Source: DTJG01 sp964532995 (GTDB lineage: Bacteria; Ratteibacteria; UBA8468; B48-G9; DTJG01). From it: a stretch of DNA of 25,300 nucleotides. The DNA lies in contig CAZHJN010000029.1 of NCBI GenBank assembly GCA_964532995.1, positions 1-25,300 on the forward strand, written 5' to 3'. Every line of letters begins with the position of its first letter. The first letter of the stretch is position 1. This document shows positions 1 to 8,486 of this stretch, one piece after another. Under the pieces are notes generated by a model that was given only the letters and a program-made list of their open reading frames with translations, had not been told where the DNA came from and did not search any database. The position numbers and the translations under genes were made by a program.

Positions 1-153
1 TTTTATTGCCTTGCGAACAGTCAGGTGGCTTACACCAAATTTTGTGGCAAGCTGGCTTTCAGTGGGAAGTTTCTCACCTTCTTCAGCCCTGCTGATAAAA
101 TCCACAAGATACTGTGCTATCTGCTTATAAGAAGCCTTTGTCACAGGTTTCAT
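1..153 (-). CDS. GntR-family transcriptional regulator, N-terminal part (cut by window edge)
   Basis: The first 51 codons are visible on the minus strand, starting at the ATG at 153-151, and the frame stays open to the window edge. The translation carries the GntR winged-helix signature: a first helix around YKQIAQYLVDFI, then KLPTESQLATKFGVSHLTVRKAI at about residues 28-50, where the PTESQLA turn and the VSxxTVRKAI recognition helix are diagnostic. The effector-binding domain lies outside the window, so the subfamily and ligand cannot be told. A purine-rich AAAAGGGA sits a few bases before the start. It has its own near-consensus promoter at 175-203. It lies downstream, in the same direction, of the DUF4838/UroD-like pair and may regulate it; that link is inference. 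Confidence 0.88.
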   Translation of the reverse strand, partial: MKPVTKASYKQIAQYLVDFISRAEEGEKLPTESQLATKFGVSHLTVRKAIK

Positions 154-174
154 CTGCGTCCCTTTTCATAAATG

Positions 175-203
175 TTTATATAACAATAAATTATAAATGT
201 CAA
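175..203 (-). promoter_or_regulatory. Sigma70-type promoter for the GntR regulator
   Basis: On the minus strand TTGACA (203-198) is followed by a 17-nt spacer and TATAAA (180-175). Expected transcription start is near 168, giving a leader of about 15 nt before the ATG at 153. The match is close to ideal, so the regulator can be transcribed independently of the genes upstream. A short imperfect inverted repeat (CAGG/CCTG arms, about 209-223) lies just upstream of the -35 element. Confidence 0.72.
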
Positions 204-254
204 GCGCACAGGACTTTGCCCTGCTTACCAGTCATCTTAAAGTATCTCAGGATT

Positions 255-1355
255 TCAGTAGTTCCTCAGATTCACCGCAGTTTCAACAAAAACCCTGTAA
301 TTTTCAATAACAATTCCGGATAGACATGCTGCTGTATTTGGAGAAGAACTCGGACACAGAATAAAGCCGCCCCCTGGTTTTCCCTGTCTGACTGTTTCAA
401 CCACCAGTTCTCTCATTTCATGAGGTTTCAACGTATAGAATGATCCATCTTCTATTCCACCATCAATACACATTTTCTTACCGCATATTTTTTTCGCCTC
501 TGTTAGTGCAATCTTCCCGACAGGTGGCGGTTCAAGCGGATTGAGGCAATCAAGACCCATATTTACAAAGTGTTCTAGAACCGGTTTCATATCACCATGG
601 CAATGAATCCAGGTAAGTTTCCCGGCATCATGGATAAGATCAATAATTTTTTTATCATATTGAACAACAAATTCCTCAAAATCCCTTACAGATGCAAGAG
701 GTGGAATACACAATTCAGGGCCAACCCATCCGCAGGCATCGCCTATTTTGTGAGAAAGATAATGTTTTACAAGTGTCTCCAACTTTTTATAAGCTCTGTC
801 AATCATTTCTTTAAGAAGTTCTCTCTCATCATGAAGCCAGTATCCAAAAATTTCTGAACCCATCATTCTCTGAACCATGTACATCGCCTCATCAATGCTG
901 ATCATAAGCATAGCTCGATTGCCGGTTTTTCTTTCAATCTCAAAATAAGAATCAATCTTTGGTAATTTTTGATCAGGAATTGAAAGCCATTTTTTTGCGT
1001 CCTCCTTATTTTCAATAAAGTGCTTTTTGATGTATCCTGGCGCACCTGATAAAGGTGCATAAAAAATTGAGGTGAGTGGACCTTCGTCAGTTAAAATGCA
1101 TGTTGTAATTTCCTTTAATCCTCGCTCAGAAACAACCTTTTCGGTTACTGTTTCTTTGCAGATCGGTTCAGGTATTTCTTCCTTTGCTGGACACCATGTT
1201 CTTATTATTTCAAGCTCATATTTTTCAGTCAACTCATATAAAACTTTCCAGTCTTCTCTTACAGGATTGGCTGGATCAACACCCCATAATCTTACTGGCA
1301 TCCTGTCAACTTCCTGGTTTTTGAAAACCCTTATTAGTCTTTCTCTCGCTGTCAT
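255..1355 (-). CDS. Uroporphyrinogen decarboxylase-like (URO-D superfamily) protein
   Basis: The 366-aa protein opens with TARERLIRVFKNQEVDRMPV, the usual start of the methyltransferase-like branch of the URO-D family (MtaA/MtbA/CmuA-type and many uncharacterised paralogues) rather than true HemE. In corrinoid methyltransferases of this fold a zinc ion is held by an HxC motif and a later Cys. Here the corresponding place reads IHCHGD (H251, C252, H253), and a candidate late ligand is C334 in FILCPS, so the metal site looks altered. It begins 2 nt after the stop of the exported DUF4838 gene with no clear Shine-Dalgarno, which suggests translation by re-initiation. Substrate is unknown. Such paralogues are frequent next to sugar-catabolism genes in PVC-type genomes; a role in demethylating or transferring a one-carbon group from a sugar-derived compound would be speculation. 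No corrinoid protein is encoded nearby. Confidence 0.8.
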   Translation of the reverse strand: MTARERLIRVFKNQEVDRMPVRLWGVDPANPVREDWKVLYELTEKYELEIIRTWCPAKEEIPEPICKETVTEKVVSERGLKEITTCILTDEGPLTSIFYAPLSGAPGYIKKHFIENKEDAKKWLSIPDQKLPKIDSYFEIERKTGNRAMLMISIDEAMYMVQRMMGSEIFGYWLHDERELLKEMIDRAYKKLETLVKHYLSHKIGDACGWVGPELCIPPLASVRDFEEFVVQYDKKIIDLIHDAGKLTWIHCHGDMKPVLEHFVNMGLDCLNPLEPPPVGKIALTEAKKICGKKMCIDGGIEDGSFYTLKPHEMRELVVETVRQGKPGGGFILCPSSSPNTAACLSGIVIENYRVFVETAVNLRNY

Positions 1356-1357
1356 TT

Positions 1358-3775
1358 TTATTTCACGGGTGAATATAAAAGTAGCCTTCCAAGAAAACCA
1401 TCCGCAGCCTGCGCGGGACTCAAACCTGTGCTGACCATTACCGCAATTGTGTTGCTGCCTCCGTAATTTATAAGATTAGTAATATCCATATGTATCTCTG
1501 CGGGGCTTATATATGCTTCCAGATATTTTCTGTGTCCGGCATATTTTCCATTAACCCATACCCATGCTTCACAGGTAACAAATGGCGCATAGAGCATTAT
1601 CCGTTTTCCAGAAAACCTGCGAGGCATGTCAGGTTCAAAAATATACCACATTTTTCCAAGATAGGGGACTCCATCGGGTAACATATATCCCTGCGCATAA
1701 AATGGTTTTGTTGTATCTATTAATTCCCAGCTGTCTCTGTTGAAATCCCGGGCATACCAACCGAGATGTTTTCCGAATCCATGTTCATCAAGCGAGAATT
1801 TGACTTTCTTAGGAGCGATTGAAACAAAAATTCCTGTTTCTCCATTTGTCATGCCATCAATCTTCTGATAAAGGGCTTTCCTTTTCAAAACACCAAAGTA
1901 GGAATCTCCCGAATAGTACCTTTCTCTACCGGTTAAAGCAGGCGGCATTGCAAGAAAAGGACTTATTTTATTCAATGCAAGCCTGCACTCGACCATCCTG
2001 TCAGCACAGGCCGCGGCTTCTTTCCATCTTGCATCAAATTCTGCTTCTTTCATTGCCATGTACGCCTTGAGATGTTCAAGGGTTAACCTGTCAACAAGCA
2101 CCCTTGTTTTAAAAGGTTCGGAATTTGCAATTTTTTCTGCTTCTGAAATATCTTTTTCAAGTTTTCCAATGAGTTCTTTTGAATAGACGAAAGGAAGAAT
2201 CCTGTCCTCGTGACCCAGAAGGGGTGTTTCCAAAAGACAATCCTCTAACGAATTCCAGAAATTTCTTGCAAAACCAGCAGCAGGCCCGTACCAGTTTTTG
2301 TAAAATTCATCAAGAAGAACTTTGATGTCTGCGTCCGGATTCCACATCAGCTGGGCTCTCATGTACCTTGTTGCAATACCTTCTTCAAAATAAGGCAACC
2401 TCGTTTCATTTATAAAACCGATCAGACCCCATTTTTTGAAAAGAGGATAGTTTACGGACATTCTTTTTACCTGCGGAACAGGAGTCAATCCTGATACCAG
2501 CATGTTTTCATTATACTCGTAGAGAAATACCCTTTTACACAGCTGGCACCATTTTTTCAGCTGAGCAGCCATTATCTGACCCTGCCAGGATTTCGGACTT
2601 GTAACCGGCTTTAATGTGTCCGCCCATATAAATGCAGCCATCACACCAAGATTTGGATGAAGTGTTATTCCCTCTGGCGGCAGAGATCTGTTGGCATAAC
2701 CATTGGTGGTAATGATTGCATCAGGATAAATTTTTGTCACTTCCTCTGCAACCTTATTGACAAAATTAAACCACTCTTCACTGATGGACAGCTCAGTTAT
2801 AACCCCCTCCCTTCCGAAAACATCAGTAAATCCCTGGTTCAACTTCATTGTCTCGGGTGTGTGATCCATCGGTATACCATCATCAGGAGCAAAACCTATT
2901 GAATTTATTCTTTCGCCTTTTTCCTCTGATTTTTTAAATTCCTGGATTATTTTATCAGCAACAATCTTTATCGTTTCTGGATTGATGAGATTTGCCATGT
3001 ATTGATTAACGCTTCCATTAAAATTTCTTCCGAATAACTCTGGCCTTGTATCCTTAAGTTTTGGATCCGGCAGATATCTCCTCAACCAGCCATCCCCTGG
3101 AATACATATGATATCCCTATCGTAAATACTCATTTTGTTCCTGATCTTCCAGAGGGAATGAAGAACCGACATATCCTGCGGTTCATTACACCACCACGAT
3201 CTTACCTTAAAAGCCGGTCTATCCGTAAGATTCATCTGACCTATATCAATATTTTTTTTCTCAGGTACAATCTCGCCAAAATCTCCAGGCAGTATCCATC
3301 TTACTCCCAGCAACTTCAGAAATTCAGCGACTGCGTAATATGTCCCCATATAAGGACCTTCATCATTTCCAGCAAGAACAAGAACATTATCCCGGCAGAA
3401 TATTGTATAACCTTCTTCATTTCTTTCAGCAGTAAGTCCAGAAGGAATCTTTAATCCTTTAATCTTCTCTGTGGCCCTGCTTGCTCCAACACATATGACA
3501 TTGCCGGAAACAGAAATATCATCCGGAATTATTTCAATCCTTGCGCCACTCATCTTCTCCAGATAGTTCTGCAGGTCAAAAGCAGCAAAACTGATTTTCT
3601 GTTCAGGCGTAAGTTTTGCATATCTTGAAAATTTGACATCCTTTGCGTCATAAGCACTCCTGCTTATCACAATCTTTGAGGTGGAAACACCACCTTTTAC
3701 CACAGTGAAACCACTGACCGTTAAGCTTCCGGAAACAAAAAAAAGTATCGCAAACCCTGTCGCAATCAGTTTCAT
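1358..3775 (-). CDS. Exported DUF4838-family protein (glycosidase-like) with C-terminal jelly-roll domain
   Basis: The 805-aa protein has a signal peptide (residues 1 to about 22, MKLIATGFAILFFVSGSL). It shows the alpha-glucuronidase/GH20b-like N-terminal domain, including EGYTIF, GNDEGPYMGTYYAVAEFL and GVRWILPGDFGEIVP at about 120-170. The DUF4838 TIM-barrel-like region follows at about 180-570, then a C-terminal beta-sandwich of the kind that binds sugars (EAWVWVNGKYAGH). It aligns along its whole length with the protein at 21847-24252. At the signature loop that reads SPPDG with CxCxxC in that paralogue, this one has APDDGIPMDHTPETM and no cysteines. A strong AGGAGG (3784-3779) lies 3 nt before the ATG. 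It is first in a two-gene unit with the UroD-like gene. Enzymatic activity has not been deduced; DUF4838 proteins are assumed to act on glycans. Confidence 0.88.
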   Translation of the reverse strand: MKLIATGFAILFFVSGSLTVSGFTVVKGGVSTSKIVISRSAYDAKDVKFSRYAKLTPEQKISFAAFDLQNYLEKMSGARIEIIPDDISVSGNVICVGASRATEKIKGLKIPSGLTAERNEEGYTIFCRDNVLVLAGNDEGPYMGTYYAVAEFLKLLGVRWILPGDFGEIVPEKKNIDIGQMNLTDRPAFKVRSWWCNEPQDMSVLHSLWKIRNKMSIYDRDIICIPGDGWLRRYLPDPKLKDTRPELFGRNFNGSVNQYMANLINPETIKIVADKIIQEFKKSEEKGERINSIGFAPDDGIPMDHTPETMKLNQGFTDVFGREGVITELSISEEWFNFVNKVAEEVTKIYPDAIITTNGYANRSLPPEGITLHPNLGVMAAFIWADTLKPVTSPKSWQGQIMAAQLKKWCQLCKRVFLYEYNENMLVSGLTPVPQVKRMSVNYPLFKKWGLIGFINETRLPYFEEGIATRYMRAQLMWNPDADIKVLLDEFYKNWYGPAAGFARNFWNSLEDCLLETPLLGHEDRILPFVYSKELIGKLEKDISEAEKIANSEPFKTRVLVDRLTLEHLKAYMAMKEAEFDARWKEAAACADRMVECRLALNKISPFLAMPPALTGRERYYSGDSYFGVLKRKALYQKIDGMTNGETGIFVSIAPKKVKFSLDEHGFGKHLGWYARDFNRDSWELIDTTKPFYAQGYMLPDGVPYLGKMWYIFEPDMPRRFSGKRIMLYAPFVTCEAWVWVNGKYAGHRKYLEAYISPAEIHMDITNLINYGGSNTIAVMVSTGLSPAQAADGFLGRLLLYSPVK

Positions 3776-3799
3776 TTTCCTCCTTTGTTCGGAAAGGTT

Positions 3800-3827
3800 A
3801 TTTTATTTCATTGGAACCTGATGTCAA
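3800..3827 (-). promoter_or_regulatory. Promoter for the DUF4838/UroD-like unit
   Basis: Minus-strand TTGACA (3827-3822), a 16-nt spacer and TAAAAT (3805-3800), followed by AAGGAGG and the ATG at 3775. It is back to back with the pyrophosphatase promoter; the two -35 elements are about 30 nt apart with a small GCGG/CCGC inverted repeat (3842-3845 and 3853-3856) between them. Confidence 0.62.
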
Positions 3828-3856
3828 ATGAAAAATTGCAGGCGGGACGAAACCGC

Positions 3857-3884
3857 TTGAAAAAATTTTTGATGGTGTTAAAAT
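3857..3884 (+). promoter_or_regulatory. Promoter for the pyrophosphatase operon
   Basis: TTGAAA (3857-3862), a 16-nt spacer and TAAAAT (3879-3884). A strong ribosome-binding site GGGAGG (3908-3913) sits 4 nt before the ATG at 3918, which fixes that start. Confidence 0.58.
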
Positions 3885-3917
3885 ATTGCCAATTTTTATC
3901 AAACACAGGGAGGTAAA

Positions 3918-5972
3918 ATGTATTTCAATCTGGTCATGCTGGTCAGCATAGCAAGTATTGCAATTGCTTTCCTTTTTGCTCTGGAAATCCTCAGAAAGGA
4001 TTCGGGTAACGAAAAAATGCAGGAAATTGCCAATGCTATTAAGGAAGGCGCAGGAGCCTTTTTAAAAAGACAGTACTCAACAATCGCAATTCTCTCAATC
4101 ACCCTTGCGGTAATCATATTTCTTATATATGCCATTAGCGGCAAGGTATCATATGGATGGCATACTTCCATTGCTTTTATCCTCGGAGCACTCTGCTCTT
4201 CAATTTCTGGATATGTGGGAATGTATATATCTGTAAGGTCAAATTCACGTGCCGCTTCTGCTGCTGGAAGAAGCATGAACGAAGCGCTTGTAACCGCGCT
4301 GCGCGGTGGTGCGGTTTCAGGGATACTGGTTGTCGCCCTTTCGCTTCTAGGGGTATCAGGAATTTTTCTGCTTTACGGCGGAACCGCCAATCCCCTTGAA
4401 GTTCCACTTTTAATCGTGGGATTTGGATTTGGTGCATCATTTGTTGCTCTCTTTGCTCAGCTTGGTGGCGGAATCTATACAAAGGCCGCTGATGTTGGAG
4501 CCGACCTTGTTGGAAAGGTTGAGGCGGGTATTCCTGAAGATGATCCAAGAAACCCTGCTGTCGTTGCGGATCTTGTTGGAGACAATGTTGGGGATTGCGC
4601 AGGTCGTGGAGCAGACCTTTTCGAATCAACAGCAGCTGAAAACATAGGTGCTATGATTCTAGGAATAGCACTGTTTCCTGTTTTCGGTATTTATGGAATC
4701 ATATTTCCTCTTGTAGCGCGCGCTTTTGGACTTATTGCCTCAATAATAGGAATTATGAGTGTAAAAATAAAGGAAGATGAAGATCCCATCAAAGGATTAA
4801 ATCGTGGCTATCTGGTAACAACAATTCTTGCAACGATTGGTTTCTGGCTTTCAACAAAACTTCTTCTGACTCAGTATCACACCCTGTTTTTCCTTGCAGG
4901 ACTGATCGGAATACTGACCAGTTATGCATTTGTATCGATCACACAGTATTACACTGAATACAGGTACAGACCCGTCAAATCCATCGCCAGGGCATCTGAA
5001 ACCGGACCGGCAACCAATATTATCTCAGGATTTGCAGTTGCTCTTGAATGCACAGGTATTCCTGTTATCGTAATTTCAATCGCATTGCTTCTCGCGTACT
5101 TTCTCGGTCAGGCAACCGGACTACCGGACGGCGGTCTTTATGGCACCGCTGTCGCAACAATGGGAATGCTGGCAACATGCGCCTATATATTAGCCATGGA
5201 CACATTCGGTCCGATCACTGATAATGCGGGCGGAATTGTGGAGATGTCGGGCGCAAGTGAAAACATCAGAAAAAGAACAGACAGGCTTGATGCCATTGGT
5301 AATACAACGAAGGCTCTCACAAAAGGATATGCTGTTGGTTCAGCCGCGCTTGCTGCTTTTCTTCTTTTCTCTGCATATCTTACAGATGTTCATTTGAAAT
5401 CGGTTGATCTTGCAAAACCTGTTGTTTTTATAGGTGCAATGTTCGGTGCGGTACTTGTTTTTGTTTTTTCAGCTTTTGCGATAAGAGCGGTTGGCAACGC
5501 AGCATACTACATAATAAACAATGTCAGAAAACAGTTCAAAGAAAAACCTGGAATTCTTGAGGGCAAAGAAAAACCAGATTATGCCCAGGCAGTTGATATC
5601 TGCACAAGAGGAGCACTGAAAGAAATGGTTTTGCCCGGATTGACAGTGGTTATAGTACCTCTTCTGGTGGGAATACTGCTGGGACCTGAAGCAGTGGGTG
5701 CAACATTGATGGTGGGAACAATAGCAGGCATAATACTGGCTCTGGTACTCAATAACGGCGGCGGTGCATGGGATAATGCAAAGAAGTACATTGAAGCGGG
5801 CGCATATGGCGGAAAAGGATCTTTTGCTCATAAAGCGGCTGTCGTGGGTGATACTGTTGGAGACCCGTTCAAAGACACCGCTGGACCTTCTCTGCATGTG
5901 GTGGTAAAATTACTTTCAACACTGACACTTGTTTTTACGCCACTGTTTTTGATTTTGCACTCAATAAAGTAG
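3918..5972 (+). CDS. hppA: Membrane-bound H+-translocating pyrophosphatase, K+-independent type
   Basis: The 684-aa integral membrane protein hydrolyses pyrophosphate and uses the energy to pump protons across the cytoplasmic membrane. Many hydrophobic segments are visible, as expected for the roughly 16-helix family. The PPi/Mg site is intact: DVGADLVGKVEAG from D192, then DDPRNPAVVADLVGDNVGDCAGRGAD, and near the C-terminus NNGGGAWDNAKK from N612 and HKAAVVGDTVGDPFKDTAGP. The family's K+ switch reads GNTTKALT, with Lys465 and Thr468, which is the K+-independent form (Ala/Gly in K+-dependent enzymes). K+-independent members are proton pumps. Length is normal. It leads a transcription unit with the Gfo/Idh and aminotransferase genes, 17 nt ahead of the former. 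It would save energy from PPi released in biosynthesis; a functional link to the sugar genes is not evident. Confidence 0.97.
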   Translation: MYFNLVMLVSIASIAIAFLFALEILRKDSGNEKMQEIANAIKEGAGAFLKRQYSTIAILSITLAVIIFLIYAISGKVSYGWHTSIAFILGALCSSISGYVGMYISVRSNSRAASAAGRSMNEALVTALRGGAVSGILVVALSLLGVSGIFLLYGGTANPLEVPLLIVGFGFGASFVALFAQLGGGIYTKAADVGADLVGKVEAGIPEDDPRNPAVVADLVGDNVGDCAGRGADLFESTAAENIGAMILGIALFPVFGIYGIIFPLVARAFGLIASIIGIMSVKIKEDEDPIKGLNRGYLVTTILATIGFWLSTKLLLTQYHTLFFLAGLIGILTSYAFVSITQYYTEYRYRPVKSIARASETGPATNIISGFAVALECTGIPVIVISIALLLAYFLGQATGLPDGGLYGTAVATMGMLATCAYILAMDTFGPITDNAGGIVEMSGASENIRKRTDRLDAIGNTTKALTKGYAVGSAALAAFLLFSAYLTDVHLKSVDLAKPVVFIGAMFGAVLVFVFSAFAIRAVGNAAYYIINNVRKQFKEKPGILEGKEKPDYAQAVDICTRGALKEMVLPGLTVVIVPLLVGILLGPEAVGATLMVGTIAGIILALVLNNGGGAWDNAKKYIEAGAYGGKGSFAHKAAVVGDTVGDPFKDTAGPSLHVVVKLLSTLTLVFTPLFLILHSIK

Positions 5973-5989
5973 GATTTAACGAATAACAG

Positions 5990-7093
5990 ATGAAAAGATA
6001 CGGAGTTGGAATAGCTGGTTACGGCTTCATTGGCAGGGTTCACACCTATGCCTATAAAACAATACCCCTTTACTATGAAGATTTACCAGTTCCGGTAAAA
6101 CTGGTTGGCATCGCGGAAGAGTTTGAACAGGCCAGAAAGAAAGCTGTTGAACAGGCGGATTTTGAATTTGCCACGAATAATTTCTATGAACTGGTAAAAA
6201 ATAATGAGATTCATATCATCAACTGCTGTCTCCCAAATTTTCTTCATTATGACCTCATAAAATCTGCTCTGATTGAAGGAAAACATGTCTGTACGGATAA
6301 GCCGCTTGCCCTCAGTTACCGGCAGGCAGAGGAACTTACGGAACTGGCAAAAAAATCCGGAACCAAAGCACAGGTCATTTTTCAGGTGAGGTTCTTCCCT
6401 GCTGTAATAAGAGCAAAACAGTTGATACAGGATGGTTTTCTGGGAAGAATAAATTTTTTCAGATTCCTCTATCTTCATTCATCATGCGTCAGACCCACAG
6501 CTAAAGCCTATAGCTGGAAAGCAGAATTTGAAAAGGTTGGCGGAGGAGTCTTAGTGGACCTTGGTTCTCACATAATAGATCTTGCCCTCCATCTTGTGGG
6601 TAATTTTGTTTCAATCCGAGCGCAGGCAAAGAATTTTACATCAGCGGACAAAAGAACAGACGATCTGGCAATCATGCAGGTCGAAACAAGCTCAGGTGCT
6701 ACGGGAATTCTTGAGGCATCAAAAATCGCCACAGGAACAAATGACGAATTGAGATTCGAGATATACGGTTCTGATGGTGCAATTGCCTTCAACTCGATGG
6801 AACCAAACTGGTTACGGGCTTATAATATGAATGAAACAGACTCTCCTGTGGGAGGTCACAGGGGATTTAAGAAGATAGAAACCGTGCAGAGATACCAGGA
6901 TGCAACAGGAATCCCTCTTGCAAAATTCAGTATTGGCTGGATAAGAGCCCATGTGGCGTGTCTGCATTCATTCCTGTATTCAATAATGCATGACAAACCT
7001 GTAACACCATCCTTTGAAGAAGGATTAAAAGTCCAGAAGATTATTGAAATGTCCTATGAATCGTCCAGGACAGGAAAAATCATAACTATTTAA
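5990..7093 (+). CDS. Gfo/Idh/MocA-family NAD(P)-dependent oxidoreductase
   Basis: The 367-aa protein starts with a Rossmann nucleotide-binding motif (GYGFIG, residues 10-15). It has the family's lysine in TDKPLAL (K104; usually EKP) and the catalytic cluster DLGSHIID (D190, H194, D197). Family members oxidise or reduce a hydroxyl/keto group on sugars, inositols or their amino derivatives with NAD(P); the substrate cannot be read from sequence. The EKP Glu is Asp here, a tolerated variant. No signal peptide, so it acts in the cytoplasm. It starts 17 nt after the pyrophosphatase and ends 13 nt before the aminotransferase. A keto-sugar product passed to that aminotransferase would make an amino sugar, which is a plausible but untested pairing. 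Its Shine-Dalgarno is weak. Confidence 0.93.
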   Translation: MKRYGVGIAGYGFIGRVHTYAYKTIPLYYEDLPVPVKLVGIAEEFEQARKKAVEQADFEFATNNFYELVKNNEIHIINCCLPNFLHYDLIKSALIEGKHVCTDKPLALSYRQAEELTELAKKSGTKAQVIFQVRFFPAVIRAKQLIQDGFLGRINFFRFLYLHSSCVRPTAKAYSWKAEFEKVGGGVLVDLGSHIIDLALHLVGNFVSIRAQAKNFTSADKRTDDLAIMQVETSSGATGILEASKIATGTNDELRFEIYGSDGAIAFNSMEPNWLRAYNMNETDSPVGGHRGFKKIETVQRYQDATGIPLAKFSIGWIRAHVACLHSFLYSIMHDKPVTPSFEEGLKVQKIIEMSYESSRTGKIITI

Positions 7094-7106
7094 ACGGAAA
7101 AATACG

Positions 7107-8486
7107 ATGGATATTTGTTTGAATAAAAAAGAAAACGCCATCCTGAAAAGCATAAAATCAGCCAGCGGGTTTTTGAAACATGCTGACCAGAAAACATTGA
7201 TAAAAAACACCGGAAAAATAATAAAAAAAATACCGCAGGCTCCGCAGAAAACAAAACAGTGGTTTCAAAAATCTTATGTTATCGGAAATGAAAAAGATGA
7301 TTTTCTTGCCGGTAAGGGCGTCTTTTACATAACAGAAGGAAGAAAACTATTTCTTGATACCACAGCCGGACATTATCAGATGACATGGGGCTATGACCAT
7401 CCTGTCCTTATGAAAAATCTCCAGCATGCATTGAAAACAAGCATTCCGTGGGACTGTCACAGCAATATCCCCGGTTTCTTTGTGAAGAAGCTTTCAGAAA
7501 AATTGGTTCAGATATGCAATCCCGATAAAAATCTGATAGATGTTAAAGATAATTCTGATCTATTAAACACTGTGCTGCTCGGAATAGCAACAGGCTCAGT
7601 TGCGTGTTCAACATCAATGAAACTTGCTATCAATTACTTCAGAGCAACCAAACCCGGATTGAAAAAAATGGTATTCATATCGTTAAACGGAAATTATCAT
7701 GGCACGGATTTTTTGATGCAACGACTCAGAAACATGTGGAACTGGGTTTTCTCCGATAATCTGATTTTTGAACAGGTTGAACCCAATGATATGGATGGTC
7801 TCAGAGGTATTTTCAAAAGGCATCAAAAAAATATTGCCGCTTTTTACTTTGAACCTGTAATGATGAACAGGGAAGCGATTTTGCTCAAAAAAGATTTCAT
7901 TCAGGAAGCACGCAATCTCACTGATTCTGTCGATGCGCTCATGATTGTTGATGAAATTCAAACCTGCTGCTGGTATCCTGAAATATTTATGTATAAACAG
8001 TTTGAAATAACTCCTGATGTTCTGATACTTGGAAAAGGACTTACAGCGGGTTTTCACCCTCTTTCAGCGATTGTGTACAAAAGGAAACTTGATTTACTGA
8101 AACAGTACGATGCCATAAGCACAAACGGCAATGCTCCGCTGCCAGCATTCATGGCACTGTCCTGTCTTAATCTGATTGAGAAAAATTTGAATAAGATAGC
8201 AAAACTTTCAGAGTACTATGAGGAATCAATGAAACAGCTTTCACTGGAATTTCCTGATACTATTGTTTCCTTTCAGGGAAAGGGATTTCTATCAGGACTT
8301 AAATTCAAGAATCAGCAAACAGCCATACAGTTTCATAAGAAATGCCTTGAAAAAGGAATATGGTTGAGGGTCCATGCCTACTATGAAGGTCATTCCACTG
8401 TGCTGACAAAATTCGCGCTCTGCGTATCAAAAGAGGTGATTGATTTCACCATTGATTGCTTCAGAAAGATGCTGAAGAATTTTTAA
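7107..8486 (+). CDS. PLP-dependent class III aminotransferase
   Basis: The 459-aa protein has the class III (ornithine/GABA/glutamate-semialdehyde type) core. NGNYHGTD is the conserved YHG stretch. IVDEIQ carries D282, which contacts the PLP ring nitrogen, and Q285. GKGLTAG carries Lys310, the expected Schiff-base lysine. The segment that normally reads SGSEANExAxKLAR is TGSVACSTSMKLA here, an unusual variant. A Lys-rich N-terminal extension of about 60 residues precedes the core. The amino acceptor is unknown. It follows the Gfo/Idh gene by 13 nt and is the last gene of that unit. Its stop shares TTAA with the stop of alanine dehydrogenase on the other strand. Alternatives within class III (glutamate-1-semialdehyde aminomutase-like) cannot be excluded, but HemL would be expected to match more closely. 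Confidence 0.9.
   Translation: MDICLNKKENAILKSIKSASGFLKHADQKTLIKNTGKIIKKIPQAPQKTKQWFQKSYVIGNEKDDFLAGKGVFYITEGRKLFLDTTAGHYQMTWGYDHPVLMKNLQHALKTSIPWDCHSNIPGFFVKKLSEKLVQICNPDKNLIDVKDNSDLLNTVLLGIATGSVACSTSMKLAINYFRATKPGLKKMVFISLNGNYHGTDFLMQRLRNMWNWVFSDNLIFEQVEPNDMDGLRGIFKRHQKNIAAFYFEPVMMNREAILLKKDFIQEARNLTDSVDALMIVDEIQTCCWYPEIFMYKQFEITPDVLILGKGLTAGFHPLSAIVYKRKLDLLKQYDAISTNGNAPLPAFMALSCLNLIEKNLNKIAKLSEYYEESMKQLSLEFPDTIVSFQGKGFLSGLKFKNQQTAIQFHKKCLEKGIWLRVHAYYEGHSTVLTKFALCVSKEVIDFTIDCFRKMLKNF

Noticed and set aside
255..1355. Assignment as HemE, the heme-pathway decarboxylase
   Set aside because: The N-terminal HemE substrate motif with RQAGR is absent, and the sequence fits the methyltransferase-like branch.
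3899..4629. Antisense open frames inside hppA (125 and 150 codons)
   Set aside because: They mirror the strongly coding hppA frame, have no ribosome-binding site and no recognisable domain.
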